The position numbers and the translations under genes were made by a program. Below, piece after piece: positions 16,700-26,212 of a stretch of 64,000 nt of DNA (positions are counted from its first letter, which is position 1; each line of letters starts with the position of its first letter). Origin of the DNA: Virgibacillus senegalensis (lineage in GTDB: Bacteria > Bacillota > Bacilli > Bacillales > Amphibacillaceae); contig NZ_LN611424.1 in NCBI RefSeq assembly GCF_000821245.2, positions 1,045,456-1,109,455 on the forward strand, in the 5' to 3' direction. Below the pieces are notes generated by a model. The model ran no database searches. It worked only from the letters and a program-made list of their open reading frames with translations, and was not told the DNA's origin.

Positions 16700-17077
16700 A
16701 TGAACGTTGGGAAGATTTTATCTGGATCCCAACTCCTGCAAAAGACTGAACAACTTGAGTTTTCTACAACTGCAAGAGAAAGATCCATTAATGAACCTGT
16801 TAGTGAACAAACTGATTTTGAAGTAATTAATGGTGCGTATAAAGAAGAAAATGAAAAAAATCAAGTCCAAAACACTATCGACGCACTGAATGAATTTTTA
16901 GAGCCGACTCATACTGGTCTCAAGTTTGAATTGCATGACAAGCTTGAAAAGTATTATGTAACAGTGATAGACACGGATACAAAGGAAGTAATCAAGGAAA
17001 TACCACCGAAAAAGCTTCTTGATGTCTATGCTGCAATGGCTGAATTCATGGGATTTATTGTCGATGAAAAGATTTAA
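16700..17077 (+). CDS. flaG: FlaG flagellar protein (YvyC)
   Basis: The 125-residue protein ends with the FlaG core: LKFELHDKLEKYYVTVIDTDTKEVIKEIPPKKLLDVYAAM. FlaG influences filament length and is encoded directly before fliD in many bacteria. The start is ATG 16700 with AGGAG about 11 bases upstream; an upstream in-frame ATG at 16649 overlaps the promoter and is unlikely. It opens the flaG-fliD-fliS-fliT unit. Confidence 0.9.
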   Translation: MNVGKILSGSQLLQKTEQLEFSTTARERSINEPVSEQTDFEVINGAYKEENEKNQVQNTIDALNEFLEPTHTGLKFELHDKLEKYYVTVIDTDTKEVIKEIPPKKLLDVYAAMAEFMGFIVDEKI

Positions 17078-17091
17078 AGGCTGGTGAAAAA

Positions 17092-18603
17092 ATGGTAAAC
17101 AATGTAAATAGTATGCGAATTGGCGGTTTGGCTTCCGGGATGGACATCGATCAACTAGTCAATGATTTAATGGAAGCTGAGCGTATCCCGCTGCAAAAGA
17201 TGGAGCAAGACAAAACGTGGACAACTTGGCAGCGCGATGCTTACAGGGATGTAAACAAAAGTTTATCTGAATTAGATGATCTGGTTCAGAAAATGAAATA
17301 TCAAAAAGTCTATAGTACCAGACAGGCTTCCTCGTCACAAGAAAGTGCAGTATCAGCCACGGCAGCTGCCTCAGCTTCAAATGGAACCTATAACATTGAA
17401 GTGACTCAGTTGGCAGAGGCTGCAGTGAATGTCAGTACCCAAGGGATTTCTGGAGGAACTGAAAAGATAAATCCGTTCGGCAAACTATCTGAGCAGAATT
17501 TTACCGGCGGTGTTACAGTACCTAGTACGATGAAATTCACCACATATGAAAATGGAGAAGGAACAGAATACGAAATTGACATTACAGAAAACGATACATT
17601 AAATAGTGTGTTGACGAAGATTACAAACCAAGATAACGGAGTACGTGCTTTTTATGACGTACAAGCGGATAAAGTCGTAATGGAGCGAACAGAAGCAGGT
17701 GTACATAATGAAGGAGGCCCGGAAATCGATTTCAGCGCAGACACCTCCGGGTTTTTTACAGGCACCTTGCAGCTTGGTCAGGAGAAGGCTGCGCAAGATG
17801 CAGAATTCATATACAATGGCGCTATTACGTTGAAGTCCAAAACAAACTCAACGACTCTAAACGGCGTGACATTTAACTTCAATGACACAACAAATGGTTC
17901 CGCCAATATAACCGTCAGTAATGACGTAGATGCCTCAGTAGAAAAAATAATGAAGTTCGTGGATAAGTACAATGAAGTGATTGAAAAGGTAAACGGAAGC
18001 CTAAGTGAAGAAAAATACCGGGATTATAAACCATTGACCGATGCTCAAAAGCAAGACATGTCTGAAAAAGAAATTGAGTTGTGGGAAGAAAAAGCGAAGA
18101 GTGGATTACTAAAAGGTGATTCAATACTTTCCTCGGGAATTTTCAATATGCGGCAGGACTGGTATTCGGAAATTGACAATGGCAGTGAGTACTCTCATTT
18201 ATCAGAGATAGGCATTGAAACCTCTCCGAATTACTTGGATGGAGGGAAGTTAATCGTAACCGAAGGTAAACTGCGTGAAGCACTTCAGAGTGATCCTGAT
18301 TCTGTTTATCAGTTGTTTTCCAATGATGTGGAAGGTGATGGTCGTGGCATAATCAACCGACTGGATGATTCGATTAATTCCACAGTGAAGAGAATCGAAG
18401 AACGTGCTGGTAAAGGTTACCACACATTGGAACAATATACACTCGGAAAGCAGTTGAAGGATGTTGATAGCAGAATTGACCGTTTTCAAGATCGATTGAC
18501 CCAAATCGAAGACCGATACTGGAGCCAGTTTACTGCGATGGAGAAAGCAATTCAAAGAATGAATGAACAATCTTCTTATTTGATGCAACAATTTAATGGA
18601 TAA
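17092..18603 (+). CDS. fliD: FliD, filament cap protein (HAP2)
   Basis: The 503-residue protein starts with RIGGLASGMDIDQLVNDLMEAERIPLQKM, the FliD N-terminal domain, and closes with a C-terminal coiled coil (DRFQDRLTQIEDRYWSQFTA). FliD forms the cap at the filament tip under which flagellin is inserted. It lies 14 bases after flaG. Length and domain order are normal for Bacillus. Confidence 0.96.
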   Translation: MVNNVNSMRIGGLASGMDIDQLVNDLMEAERIPLQKMEQDKTWTTWQRDAYRDVNKSLSELDDLVQKMKYQKVYSTRQASSSQESAVSATAAASASNGTYNIEVTQLAEAAVNVSTQGISGGTEKINPFGKLSEQNFTGGVTVPSTMKFTTYENGEGTEYEIDITENDTLNSVLTKITNQDNGVRAFYDVQADKVVMERTEAGVHNEGGPEIDFSADTSGFFTGTLQLGQEKAAQDAEFIYNGAITLKSKTNSTTLNGVTFNFNDTTNGSANITVSNDVDASVEKIMKFVDKYNEVIEKVNGSLSEEKYRDYKPLTDAQKQDMSEKEIELWEEKAKSGLLKGDSILSSGIFNMRQDWYSEIDNGSEYSHLSEIGIETSPNYLDGGKLIVTEGKLREALQSDPDSVYQLFSNDVEGDGRGIINRLDDSINSTVKRIEERAGKGYHTLEQYTLGKQLKDVDSRIDRFQDRLTQIEDRYWSQFTAMEKAIQRMNEQSSYLMQQFNG

Positions 18604-18629
18604 TATGTTATGGGGAGTGTTTTACACAA

Positions 18630-19031
18630 ATGTCAATGCAACAGCAATACCAGGCGTATAAAAATAATTCCGTGACAACCGCTTCGCCAGGGGAATTGAC
18701 GCTGATGCTATATAACGGATGCCTCAAGTTCACAAAACAGGCAGTCAAGGATATTGAAGCAGGAAACCATGAACAAAAAAACATCAATATACAAAAGGCT
18801 CAAAAAATCATTCAGGAATTAATGGTCACTCTTGATCAAAAAGCCGAAATTTCCAAGGAAATCCTGCCTATTTATGATTATATAAATCGTCGGCTTATGG
18901 AAGCGAACATAAATAGCGATAAGGAAATCGTGGAAGAAGTTATGGGCTTGGTGGAAGAGTTCCGTGATACTTGGAAGGAAGTCATCAAACTAAATAGACA
19001 AAAACAATATGGCCGGGGAGCCCAAGCATGA
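18630..19031 (+). CDS. fliS: FliS, flagellin export chaperone
   Basis: The 133 residues MQQQYQAYKNNSVTTASPGELTLMLYNGCLKFTKQA are canonical FliS, which binds the C-terminal helix of flagellin and keeps it unfolded in the cytoplasm before export. The stop overlaps the start of fliT by four bases (ATGA), showing coupling. Confidence 0.96.
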   Translation: MSMQQQYQAYKNNSVTTASPGELTLMLYNGCLKFTKQAVKDIEAGNHEQKNINIQKAQKIIQELMVTLDQKAEISKEILPIYDYINRRLMEANINSDKEIVEEVMGLVEEFRDTWKEVIKLNRQKQYGRGAQA

Positions 19032-19384
19032 AGAACCGGATCCAGCCTCTTTATGATATTACCCTGGAACTAAGCGAGAAATTAAAAGGAGAAATTCCAG
19101 CAGACCAGCGTGAAGAGACCATTTCAGAGATTAATAGAGTCCTCGAACACAGAGACACTTTGATAGAAGGAATTGCATCACCTTATTCCGAGGAAGAAAT
19201 GGAAACCGGGCGCGCTTTACTGCCGATAAACCGGGAAGTTCATGACAGCCTGAAACAGTTACTGATGAGGTTGCGAACAGAAATGAAAACAGTCAAAAAG
19301 CAAAAAAACTCTAACCATAAATATACTAATCCTTATAAACAATTAGCGAACTATGATGGCATGTTTTTAGATCAAAAGAAGTGA
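19028..19384 (+). CDS. fliT: FliT, FliD export chaperone
   Basis: The 118-residue helical protein (PLYDITLELSEKLKGEIPADQ; LPINREVHDSLKQLLMRL) occupies the standard fliT place directly after fliS, overlapping it by four bases. FliT-type proteins bind FliD before secretion. Sequence conservation in this family is low, so position is part of the evidence. A terminator follows at 19390. Confidence 0.88.
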   Translation: MKNRIQPLYDITLELSEKLKGEIPADQREETISEINRVLEHRDTLIEGIASPYSEEEMETGRALLPINREVHDSLKQLLMRLRTEMKTVKKQKNSNHKYTNPYKQLANYDGMFLDQKK

Positions 19385-19389
19385 AAGAG

Positions 19390-19412
19390 AGGCGTTTCGA
19401 CGCCTTTTTTTT
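19390..19412 (+). terminator. Terminator of flaG-fliDST
   Basis: AGGCG and CGCCT pair around TTTCGA, followed by eight T. Confidence 0.9.
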
Positions 19413-19504
19413 ATTGGATAAATCCTGTAAAACGGGGTTGGATTAGGAGTGGAGGATGTCTTTTCCTTTACCTTTTCGACACATATTCGACAAAATATTT
19501 CTTT

Positions 19505-19540
19505 GTTTAGGGAGGAATTGGACAGGGTATTGTGGAATAA
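19505..19540 (+). promoter_or_regulatory. Overlapping sigma-B and sigma-H promoters of hpf
   Basis: Sigma-B type: GTTTAG (19505-19510), 14 bases, GGGTAT (19525-19530). Sigma-H type: GGAGGAATT (19511-19519), 12 bases, GTGGAATAA (19532-19540), matching RnAGGAwWW and RnnGAATww. The B. subtilis homologue yvyD is known to be controlled by both factors, which supports reading both signals here. Confidence 0.82.
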
Positions 19541-19572
19541 TAAATACATAAGGTTAAAAAGGAGGCACTTAC

Positions 19573-20145
19573 ATGAAATTCAACATTCGTGGTGAGAATC
19601 TAGAAGTGACTGAATCCATCAGCAGTTATGTGGAAAAGAAGATCTGTAAGCTAGAACGGTATTTTGAAAAACCGCCAACATCCGATGTATATGTGAATCT
19701 AGGTGTCTATAATGATGAGCAGGTAATCGAAGTAACCATCCCGATGACCAATTTGCTGTTGCGTGCAGAGGAACGACACAGCGACTTATATGCTGCCATC
19801 GACCTTGTAGTAGATAAATTAGAACGGCAAATCCGTAAATATAAAACAAAAGTAAACCGGAAATCCCGGCAAAACGGCGCCCCTAAACATGTTTTCGCAG
19901 AATTGGAACAGGAGGCGTTGGAAAGCCAGCTGAACCAGGAAGAAATGGAAGAAGATGCGGGCGTCGAAATCGTCCGTACCAAGCGATTCAATTTGAAGCC
20001 GATGGATTCGGAGGAAGCAGTCCTGCAAATGGATATGCTCGGTCACGCTTTCTATGTATTCACTAACGCTGTAACAGGTGATACGAATGTTGTTTATCGT
20101 CGCCGTGATGGCCGCTATGGCTTGATTGAACCTAATGAAGCTTAA
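19573..20145 (+). CDS. hpf: Long-form ribosome hibernation promoting factor
   Basis: The 190-residue protein starts MKFNIRGENLEVTESISSYVEKKICKLERYFE, the HPF/YfiA RNA-binding domain, and has the C-terminal dimerisation domain (VRTKRFNLKPMDSEEAVLQMDMLGHAFYVF, then YRRRDGRYGLIEP) of long HPF. Dimers of this domain join two 70S ribosomes into inactive 100S particles in stationary phase. AAAAAGGAGG precedes ATG 19573. Stress and stationary-phase promoters lie directly upstream. Confidence 0.96.
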   Translation: MKFNIRGENLEVTESISSYVEKKICKLERYFEKPPTSDVYVNLGVYNDEQVIEVTIPMTNLLLRAEERHSDLYAAIDLVVDKLERQIRKYKTKVNRKSRQNGAPKHVFAELEQEALESQLNQEEMEEDAGVEIVRTKRFNLKPMDSEEAVLQMDMLGHAFYVFTNAVTGDTNVVYRRRDGRYGLIEPNEA

Positions 20146-20222
20146 CGGCAACCGCTTATCTTGATTGTAACGCAGGAGTATGAAGTCTCGATAAAGCCCC
20201 GATTAAATTACTGTAAAGAAAC

Positions 20223-20250
20223 GATCCGGCTGATTTTGATTGGCCGGATC
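20223..20250 (+). terminator. Probable terminator of hpf
   Basis: GATCCGGC (20223-20230) pairs with GGCCGGATC (20242-20250) around a T-rich loop; the following TTCATTTGACATTTTT is only moderately T-rich. Confidence 0.6.
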
Positions 20251-20310
20251 TTCATTTGACATTTTTCTTGCAAACTTGAAGTTTGAGGATAAATATACCT
20301 ATCAAAATAC

Positions 20311-20348
20311 AAAAATCCCCTGGGCAAACGTAACGTTTCAGGGGTTTT
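20311..20348. terminator. Second terminator-like hairpin between hpf and the small CxxC gene
   Basis: AAAATCCCCTG and CAGGGGTTTT are perfect inverted arms with an inner AACGTAACGTT palindrome. The T and A flanks allow it to act on either strand. It may insulate hpf from the next genes. Confidence 0.6.
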
Positions 20349-20502
20349 GTGTATGAATTTGTAAAAAACGCTCATTCGTCAGAATTCCTTCCCTATGATA
20401 TAACATACTTAACACGGGAACAGGCTCTCTCTAAAGTAAAACCATTTTCCGAACAGTCTGCTTCCCGTACATATTTCTACATCCTCAAGGGAGGGAGCGC
20501 AA

Positions 20503-20739
20503 TTGGCAGTCAGCCGTTGCAAGCAATGCGAAGAACAGAAAAATACGTTAAGGCAACACGAAGATACGATCACCCAGCTGTTGGAGATTATCGCTGTTAC
20601 CAACCGGAAGCTGGCAGAATTGGAAGAAAAGCATTTCAAGCTTGAAAAGGACTCCTTCTTTCAGCATCAAGCTCCCCGCTTCACCGTGCCTCCCCAAGCC
20701 TCGCACGTTTCCTCTATGCTCCCTCGCCTGAATAAGTAG
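20503..20739 (+). CDS. Small CxxC coiled-coil protein, unknown
   Basis: A 78-residue frame starts with TTG 20503 behind a strong AGGGAGGGA and reads MAVSRCKQCEEQ, a short C-x2-C, followed by a coiled coil (TITQLLEIIAVTNRKLAELEEKHFKLEKD) and a proline-rich tail. A good terminator overlaps its end, so it looks like a real one-gene unit between hpf and secA. I do not recognise a family. It could bind a metal as a dimer through the cysteine pair. Confidence 0.6.
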   Translation: MAVSRCKQCEEQKNTLRQHEDTITQLLEIIAVTNRKLAELEEKHFKLEKDSFFQHQAPRFTVPPQASHVSSMLPRLNK

Positions 20740-20768
20740 CCCGTCCCTCCGGGCTGCTTATTTTTATT
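20733..20768 (+). terminator. Terminator of the small CxxC gene
   Basis: TAAGTAGCCCG (20733-20743) pairs with CGGGCTGCTTA (20750-20760) and is followed by TTTTTATTT; the stem includes the stop codon of the gene. Confidence 0.85.
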
Positions 20769-20815
20769 TAAAAAAAGGAAACCACTCTTATCTATTCGTG
20801 TTCACCGGCGCTTTC

Positions 20816-20844
20816 TTGTCATCGAACACCGCTAGTGTTATTAT
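20816..20844 (+). promoter_or_regulatory. Sigma-A promoter of secA
   Basis: TTGTCA (20816-20821), 17 bases, TATTAT (20839-20844), about 95 bases before the secA ATG, with no other gene in between. Confidence 0.65.
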
Positions 20845-20937
20845 AAAGTTTGGACTAACCTATTTCTTACAGATTTCAAATATAGGAGAAAGAAAGCCTT
20901 TTTATCGAGCTTTCTTAAATAAAGAGGAGCGTTTTAC

Positions 20938-23448
20938 ATGCGTGGATTACTAAAGAAAGTTTTCGGGGATGGTAACCAACGTCAAGTTAGTCGTCTGCAA
21001 AAAACGGCAGATGAAATAGAAGCGCTGGAACCTGAATACGAGCGATTGACAGATGAAGAATTACGAAATAAAACAGAAGCATTTAAAGAGCGTTATCAAA
21101 ACGGTGAAAGCTTGGACAGTATGTTGCCGGAAGCCTATGCGGTTGTCAGAGAAGGGGCGAAGCGTGTTCTGAACATGCGGCCATTCCCTGTCCAGTTATT
21201 AGGAGCGATAGCCCTGCATGAAGGAAACATTGCAGAGATGAAGACAGGGGAAGGTAAAACGCTTGCTTCCACCATGCCTGCTTACCTGAATGCGTTGACT
21301 GGTAAGGGTGTACACATCGTTACGGTCAACGATTATTTGGCAGAACGTGACGCCAACCAGATGGGTGAGCTGTTTCAATTTTTAGGGCTTACGGTTGGAA
21401 TCAACAGCAACGGCCTTAGTAAGGAAGAAAAACGTGCTGCCTATGCAGCAGATATCACGTATGGTACCAACAATGAATATGGATTCGATTACTTGCGCGA
21501 CAATATGGTGCTGTACAAAGAACAAATGGTGCAGCGTCCGCTTCACTTTGCCATCATTGATGAGGTTGACTCGATTTTAATTGATGAGGCGAGAACACCT
21601 TTGATTATTTCCGGTTCAGCACAAAAATCGGCAAGTCTTTATCAGCAGGCGAATGCTTATGTACGCACACTTCGCAATGAAGAAGATTACACCTATGATG
21701 AAAAAACAAAAGGGGTTCAGCTGACCGAGGAAGGGATCAACAAAGCGGAACGCTTTTTCGGCATTGAAAACTTGTTTGATTTGGAAAATGTCACGTTGAC
21801 GCACCATATCAACCAGGCGTTGAAGGCGCATGTCTCAATGCACCGTGATACCGATTATGTAGTGGAAGAAGGAGAAGTCGTCATCGTTGACCAGTTCACA
21901 GGCCGTTTGATGAAAGGGCGCCGTTATAGTGACGGACTCCATCAGGCGATTGAAGCAAAAGAAGGTTTGCAAATTCAAAATGAAAGCATGACCTTGGCAT
22001 CGATCACCTTCCAGAACTTTTTCCGTATGTATGAAAAGCTTGCAGGGATGACGGGTACAGCGAAAACAGAGGAAGAAGAATTCCGTAATATATATAACAT
22101 GGATGTTGTAGTGATTCCGACCAACAAGCCGATTGTCCGGGATGATAAAGCGGATCTCATCTATCAGTCGATGGAAGGGAAATTCCGTGCGGTGGTAGAG
22201 GAAATCAAAGAACGCCATGAGGCCGGACAACCAGTGCTGGTCGGTACTGTTGCCGTGGAAACGTCTGAGTTGATTTCCAAGCTGCTGAAAAAAGCAGGTG
22301 TTCCGCATAATGTGTTGAACGCGAAAAACCACTATCGGGAAGCAGAAATCATCGAGGATGCCGGACAAAAAGGTGCGGTAACGATTGCGACCAACATGGC
22401 TGGACGCGGTACCGATATTAAACTCGGAGATGGCGTCAAAGAATTGGGCGGCCTTGCCGTTATCGGCACGGAACGTCATGAATCCCGCCGGATCGATAAC
22501 CAGCTGCGTGGTCGTTCCGGTCGTCAAGGTGACCCGGGTGTGACTCAGTTTTATCTTTCGATGGAAGATGAACTGATGCGCCGGTTCGGTTCAGACAATA
22601 TGAAAGCAATGATGGAGCGTTTCGGCATGGATGACACGCAGCCGATTGAAAGTAAAATGGTTTCCAGGGCGGTCGAGTCAGCTCAAAAACGAGTGGAAGG
22701 TAATAACTTCGATGCCCGTAAAACGATTCTTTCCTATGACGATGTACTGCGCCAGCAAAGGGAAATCATTTACAAGCAGCGCTTTGAGGTCATTGATTCC
22801 GATAACCTGCGTGAGATCATCGAGCAAATGATGCAATCGACGATCGAGCGGACGATCCAATCCTACACTTCCGATGAAGTAGAAGAAAATTGGGATTTAG
22901 GTGCTCTTGTGGAGTATCTGCATGCTAACCTGTTGGAACAGGAAGATATTTCAGTCGATGATCTAGCCGGAAAAGATCCGGAAGAAATGAACGAACTGAT
23001 TTTTGAAAAGGTTAAACAGCGCTATGACAAGAAAGAAGAAGAACTGACAGCTGAGCAAATGCGTGAATTTGAAAAAGTTATCCTGCTTCGCTCTGTTGAT
23101 ACCAAATGGATGGACCACATCGACCAAATGGATCAATTGCGTCAAGGTATCCACCTGCGGGCATATGGTCAAAACGATCCGCTTCGCGAGTATCAAATGG
23201 AAGGCTATGCGATGTTTGAACAAATGATCGCTGCCATTGAAGAAGAGGTTTCCAAGTATGTCATGAAGGCACAAATCAGGGAAAACCTCCAGCGGGAAGA
23301 AGTCGTCAAAAATACGCAGGCAGTGTCAGGCGGTCAAGAAGAGAAGAAGAAAACGAAAAAGCCGTATGTGAAAACAGAAACAGTCGGCAGGAATGAACCA
23401 TGTCCTTGCGGCAGCGGCAAAAAATATAAAAACTGTCACGGGCGGTAG
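20938..23448 (+). CDS. secA: SecA, preprotein translocase ATPase
   Basis: The 836-residue protein contains [11 protein letters not shown] (Walker A, about residues 101-111), [20 protein letters not shown] (Walker B region, about 205-225), [13 protein letters not shown] and [12 protein letters not shown] (second ATPase domain), and ends with the zinc-binding SEC-C tail [14 protein letters not shown]. It powers export of unfolded preproteins through SecYEG at the membrane. Length is normal for Bacillus. AAAGAGGAGCG precedes ATG 20938. prfB follows after a hairpin. Confidence 0.98.
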   Translation: MRGLLKKVFGDGNQRQVSRLQKTADEIEALEPEYERLTDEELRNKTEAFKERYQNGESLDSMLPEAYAVVREGAKRVLNMRPFPVQLLGAIALHEGNIAEMKTGEGKTLASTMPAYLNALTGKGVHIVTVNDYLAERDANQMGELFQFLGLTVGINSNGLSKEEKRAAYAADITYGTNNEYGFDYLRDNMVLYKEQMVQRPLHFAIIDEVDSILIDEARTPLIISGSAQKSASLYQQANAYVRTLRNEEDYTYDEKTKGVQLTEEGINKAERFFGIENLFDLENVTLTHHINQALKAHVSMHRDTDYVVEEGEVVIVDQFTGRLMKGRRYSDGLHQAIEAKEGLQIQNESMTLASITFQNFFRMYEKLAGMTGTAKTEEEEFRNIYNMDVVVIPTNKPIVRDDKADLIYQSMEGKFRAVVEEIKERHEAGQPVLVGTVAVETSELISKLLKKAGVPHNVLNAKNHYREAEIIEDAGQKGAVTIATNMAGRGTDIKLGDGVKELGGLAVIGTERHESRRIDNQLRGRSGRQGDPGVTQFYLSMEDELMRRFGSDNMKAMMERFGMDDTQPIESKMVSRAVESAQKRVEGNNFDARKTILSYDDVLRQQREIIYKQRFEVIDSDNLREIIEQMMQSTIERTIQSYTSDEVEENWDLGALVEYLHANLLEQEDISVDDLAGKDPEEMNELIFEKVKQRYDKKEEELTAEQMREFEKVILLRSVDTKWMDHIDQMDQLRQGIHLRAYGQNDPLREYQMEGYAMFEQMIAAIEEEVSKYVMKAQIRENLQREEVVKNTQAVSGGQEEKKKTKKPYVKTETVGRNEPCPCGSGKKYKNCHGR

Positions 23449-23467
23449 AGCTCAAACAGTTAGACAA

Positions 23468-23502
23468 GGAAAGCACTTCTTTATACGGAAGTGTTTTCCA
23501 CT
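23468..23502 (+). terminator. Hairpin between secA and prfB
   Basis: GGAAAGCACTTC and GAAGTGTTTTCC form a stem with one G-T mismatch position and a short TTATACG loop. The T run is poor, so it may only weaken readthrough or stabilise an end. Confidence 0.45.
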
Positions 23503-23552
23503 GTCAGGAACGGGAAAACGTTTGATAAACAATCATTTGAGGTGACGACACA

Positions 23553-24651
23553 ATGGAATTAGTGGAAATCAGGCAAGAGTTGGATAAAATGGCTAAGCGA
23601 TTAGCGGACTTCAGGGGGTCTCTTTGACTTAGAACAAAAGAGAGCCCGTATTGCTGAACTGGAAGAAGAAATGACTGCTCCGAACTTTTGGGATGACCAG
23701 CAAGAGGCACAAAAGGTCATCAATGAGGTCAACGGGCTGAAAGAATTGGTGCAAACCTTTGATAAGCATGAAGAAACTCATGAAAACTTGGAAGTTTCTT
23801 ATGAACTTGTAAAAGAGGAAAACGATGAGGATTTGCGTGAAGAGCTGGAGTCGGAAGTATTGGAATTGACCGAAGCACTCAACAATTATGAATTGTTTAT
23901 TTTGTTATCTGAGCCGTACGACAAGAACAATGCGATTCTTGAGCTTCATCCTGGCGCCGGCGGAACGGAGTCACAGGACTGGGCAAGCATGCTCCTGCGG
24001 ATGTATACCCGTTGGGCAGAAAGCAAGAATTTCAAGGTGGAAACCATGGATTACTTGCCTGGTGAGGAAGCGGGGGTCAAAAGTGTCACCCTGTTGATTA
24101 AAGGTCACAACGCATATGGGTACTTGAAAGCAGAAAAAGGGGTGCACCGGCTGGTTCGGATTTCCCCGTTTGATTCTTCTGGCAGAAGACATACTTCGTT
24201 TGTTTCCTGTGAAGTGATGCCGGAACTTGACGATAATATTGATGTTGATGTGCAAACAGAAGATTTGAAAATCGATACGTACCGTTCCAGTGGAGCTGGC
24301 GGTCAGCACGTCAACACGACGGATTCCGCTGTACGGATTACCCATTTACCGACCAATACGGTCGTTACGTGTCAATCGGAGCGTTCCCAAATCAAAAACC
24401 GGGAGCAAGCGATGAAAATGCTCAAGGCAAAGCTGTATCAATTGGAAATTGAGAAGCAGAAGCAGGAGCTGAATGAAATCCGTGGAGAGCAGAAGGAAAT
24501 AGGCTGGGGAAGTCAGATCCGTTCGTATGTTTTCCACCCGTATTCAATGGTCAAAGACCACCGTACCAATCACGAAATCGGCAACACGCAGGCTGTGATG
24601 GACGGAGACATTGATCCATTTATTGATTCTTATTTACGTTCCCAAATGTAA
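23553..24651 (+). CDS. prfB: Peptide chain release factor 2 with programmed +1 frameshift
   Basis: Translation starts at ATG 23553 ([19 protein letters not shown]) and reaches an in-frame TGA at 23625-23627 in AGGGGG-TCT-CTT-TGA-C. The ribosome skips T23625 and continues with GAC TTA GAA to the stop at 24651, giving 365 residues. AGGGGG (23613-23618) is the internal Shine-Dalgarno-like stimulator. RF2 reads UGA and UAA, so shortage of RF2 increases frameshifting and restores it. SPF (about 203-205) is the stop-codon-reading motif and GGQ (about 248-250) the catalytic one. Calling a start after the shift would lose the N-terminus. Confidence 0.97.
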
Positions 24652-24660
24652 ACAAGTAAA

Positions 24661-24701
24661 AGTCTGGAGTAGTGCCAAGGAGGCATTCTCCAGACTTTTT
24701 G
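24661..24701 (+). terminator. Terminator of prfB
   Basis: AGTCTGGAG (24661-24669) pairs with CTCCAGACT (24688-24696), with an inner TGCC/GGCA pair, followed by TTTTT. Confidence 0.9.
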
Positions 24702-24914
24702 TTTGGAGGAATCTGCAAAATACGGCTCTTTAGTGAATGCTGGGGTGTCCTATCCCCGGTCATGATATAGGTTCGTAAAGTGACAAAAATCATACCAACA
24801 CCTTTGACCGCGAATCTAAGTTATTCATCGCCTGTTACGGACTCTTCCTACGTTTACCTTGCTGGCTGTTAGGCTATTACTTTATATATGGATACAGGAA
24901 GAGGATGTGACGGT

Positions 24915-26024
24915 ATGAAGGAATTGACGAAACGTAAGTGGTTTGTCCCTGGTGTAGGGATCGTTATGTTATTATTGATCATTTATTTACTTGATTTAGT
25001 GAGCTTTGTTTTCACCCCGCTTGTCATTATATTTACGACGCTGGCTGCACCGATTATCGTAGCGGGTGTCTTATACTATTTGATGAGGCCGTTTGTCCAC
25101 TTTGGGAGCAAATACATTCCCGATAGGGTGGCCATTTTACTCGTTTATTTATTGGCTGCCGGAGTGCTGACAGGTTTCATTTTCCTGATCGGCCCTCCAT
25201 TGCAACAGCAGTTTACCAAACTCGCGGAAAATTTACCGCAATTTATCGAGGGTGTTCAGGGCTGGATAAAAGACGTGCAAAGCAACGGCTGGGTTCAGCG
25301 TTTTCAGGAAAGTGGCAATGTTTCTACTGGCGAGCTGGCCAGTAAAGTCGGAGATTACCTTAGCAGTTCAATGGAATCGATCGGTTCCAATATTTTGACG
25401 GTGATCACTACGATTACGAATATCGTGGTATTGCTTGTCACCGTTCCTTTCATTTTGTTTTATATGCTTAGGGAAGGTGACAAGCTTCCGAAGCGACTTT
25501 TGCGTTTTACGCCAGATAAATATGAGAGCGAAGGCAGAAAAGTACTAAAAGACTTGGATCATGCCTTGAGCTCCTATATTCAAGGACAGCTTATTGTCAG
25601 TCTTTGTGTCGGTACGCTCCTGACCATCGGCTATTTCATCCTCGGATTGCAGTACCCCCTCGTACTTGGTTTGGTAGCCACCGTTACTAATGTTGTACCG
25701 TTTATTGGTCCGTTTATCGGAACAGCACCAGCGGTCATTGTTGGATTGACGGAATCACCGGTTAAAGGCTTGCTTGTCCTGTTGGTGATCGTTATCGTGC
25801 AGCAAATCGACAGCAACTTCTTCTCCCCTCAGGTTATGGGGAAAAAACTCGACATCCACCCATTGACCGTTATCTTGATCTTGCTTGTTGCCGCGAACTT
25901 TGGCGGTCTTATTGGATTGATTTTAGGCGTGCCAGCGTATGCAGTCGGCAAGACCATTGTCGTAAACATGTATCGATTTATTCTTATCCACCGAAGAGCT
26001 AGGTCAGAAAAGCAACAAATATAA
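24915..26024 (+). CDS. AI-2E family (PerM/YtvI-like) membrane transporter
   Basis: The 369-residue protein has about eight hydrophobic segments: IVMLLLIIYLLDLVSFVF and following near the N-terminus, ILTVITTITNIVVLLVTVP in the middle, and four near the C-terminus, including VATVTNVVPFIGPFIGT..AVIVGL and LVAANFGGLIGLILGVP, the conserved end of the AI-2E/PerM family. Members export autoinducer-2 or act as ion antiporters; the substrate here is unknown. ATG 24915 follows AGGAAGAGGA; the in-frame ATG at 24888 lacks this site. A REP-like element begins one base after its stop. Confidence 0.85.
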   Translation: MKELTKRKWFVPGVGIVMLLLIIYLLDLVSFVFTPLVIIFTTLAAPIIVAGVLYYLMRPFVHFGSKYIPDRVAILLVYLLAAGVLTGFIFLIGPPLQQQFTKLAENLPQFIEGVQGWIKDVQSNGWVQRFQESGNVSTGELASKVGDYLSSSMESIGSNILTVITTITNIVVLLVTVPFILFYMLREGDKLPKRLLRFTPDKYESEGRKVLKDLDHALSSYIQGQLIVSLCVGTLLTIGYFILGLQYPLVLGLVATVTNVVPFIGPFIGTAPAVIVGLTESPVKGLLVLLVIVIVQQIDSNFFSPQVMGKKLDIHPLTVILILLVAANFGGLIGLILGVPAYAVGKTIVVNMYRFILIHRRARSEKQQI

Positions 26025-26104
26025 ACCGGGGACAGTCCCCCGCCGATGTAGAGTGGTAAAGCGGTGTCGCGCTAATACACTACCGTGGTGGGGGACTGTC
26101 CCCG
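26025..26104. repeat. REP-like palindromic element B
   Basis: ACCGGGGACAGTCCCCC (26025-26041) and GGGGGACTGTCCCC (about 26090-26103) are inverted arms around about 48 bases that also hold a smaller GTAG/CTAC pairing. The element begins directly at a stop codon and could also serve as terminator. Same family as 2500-2562 and 32615-32680. Confidence 0.75.
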
Positions 26105-26129
26105 AAGCCTTGCTGTCCCCGAAGCCTTG
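26096..26129. repeat. 17-bp exact tandem duplication at the edge of REP element B
   Basis: CTGTCCCCGAAGCCTTG occurs twice in a row (26096-26112 and 26113-26129). It repeats the outer arm of the palindrome plus its flank, consistent with slippage or partial element duplication. Confidence 0.85.
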
Positions 26130-26212
26130 TTACCGAATGGCGGTAAATGATATACTCCATAAGGTTGGGTGGGGAGGGTTGTCCTTCTCTGCTACTTGAT
26201 GAACGGGGTGTT

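Noticed and set aside
20349..20645. 98-codon frame overlapping the small CxxC gene
   Set aside because: It starts inside a terminator-like hairpin without a ribosome binding site; the overlapping frame at 20503 has a strong one.
21835..22527. Minus-strand frame of 230 codons
   Set aside because: It lies fully inside secA, with no ribosome binding site and no recognisable domain.
23671..24651. prfB starting at ATG 23671
   Set aside because: The gene starts at 23553 and crosses a programmed +1 frameshift at 23622-23628; the shorter frame lacks the RF2 N-terminus.
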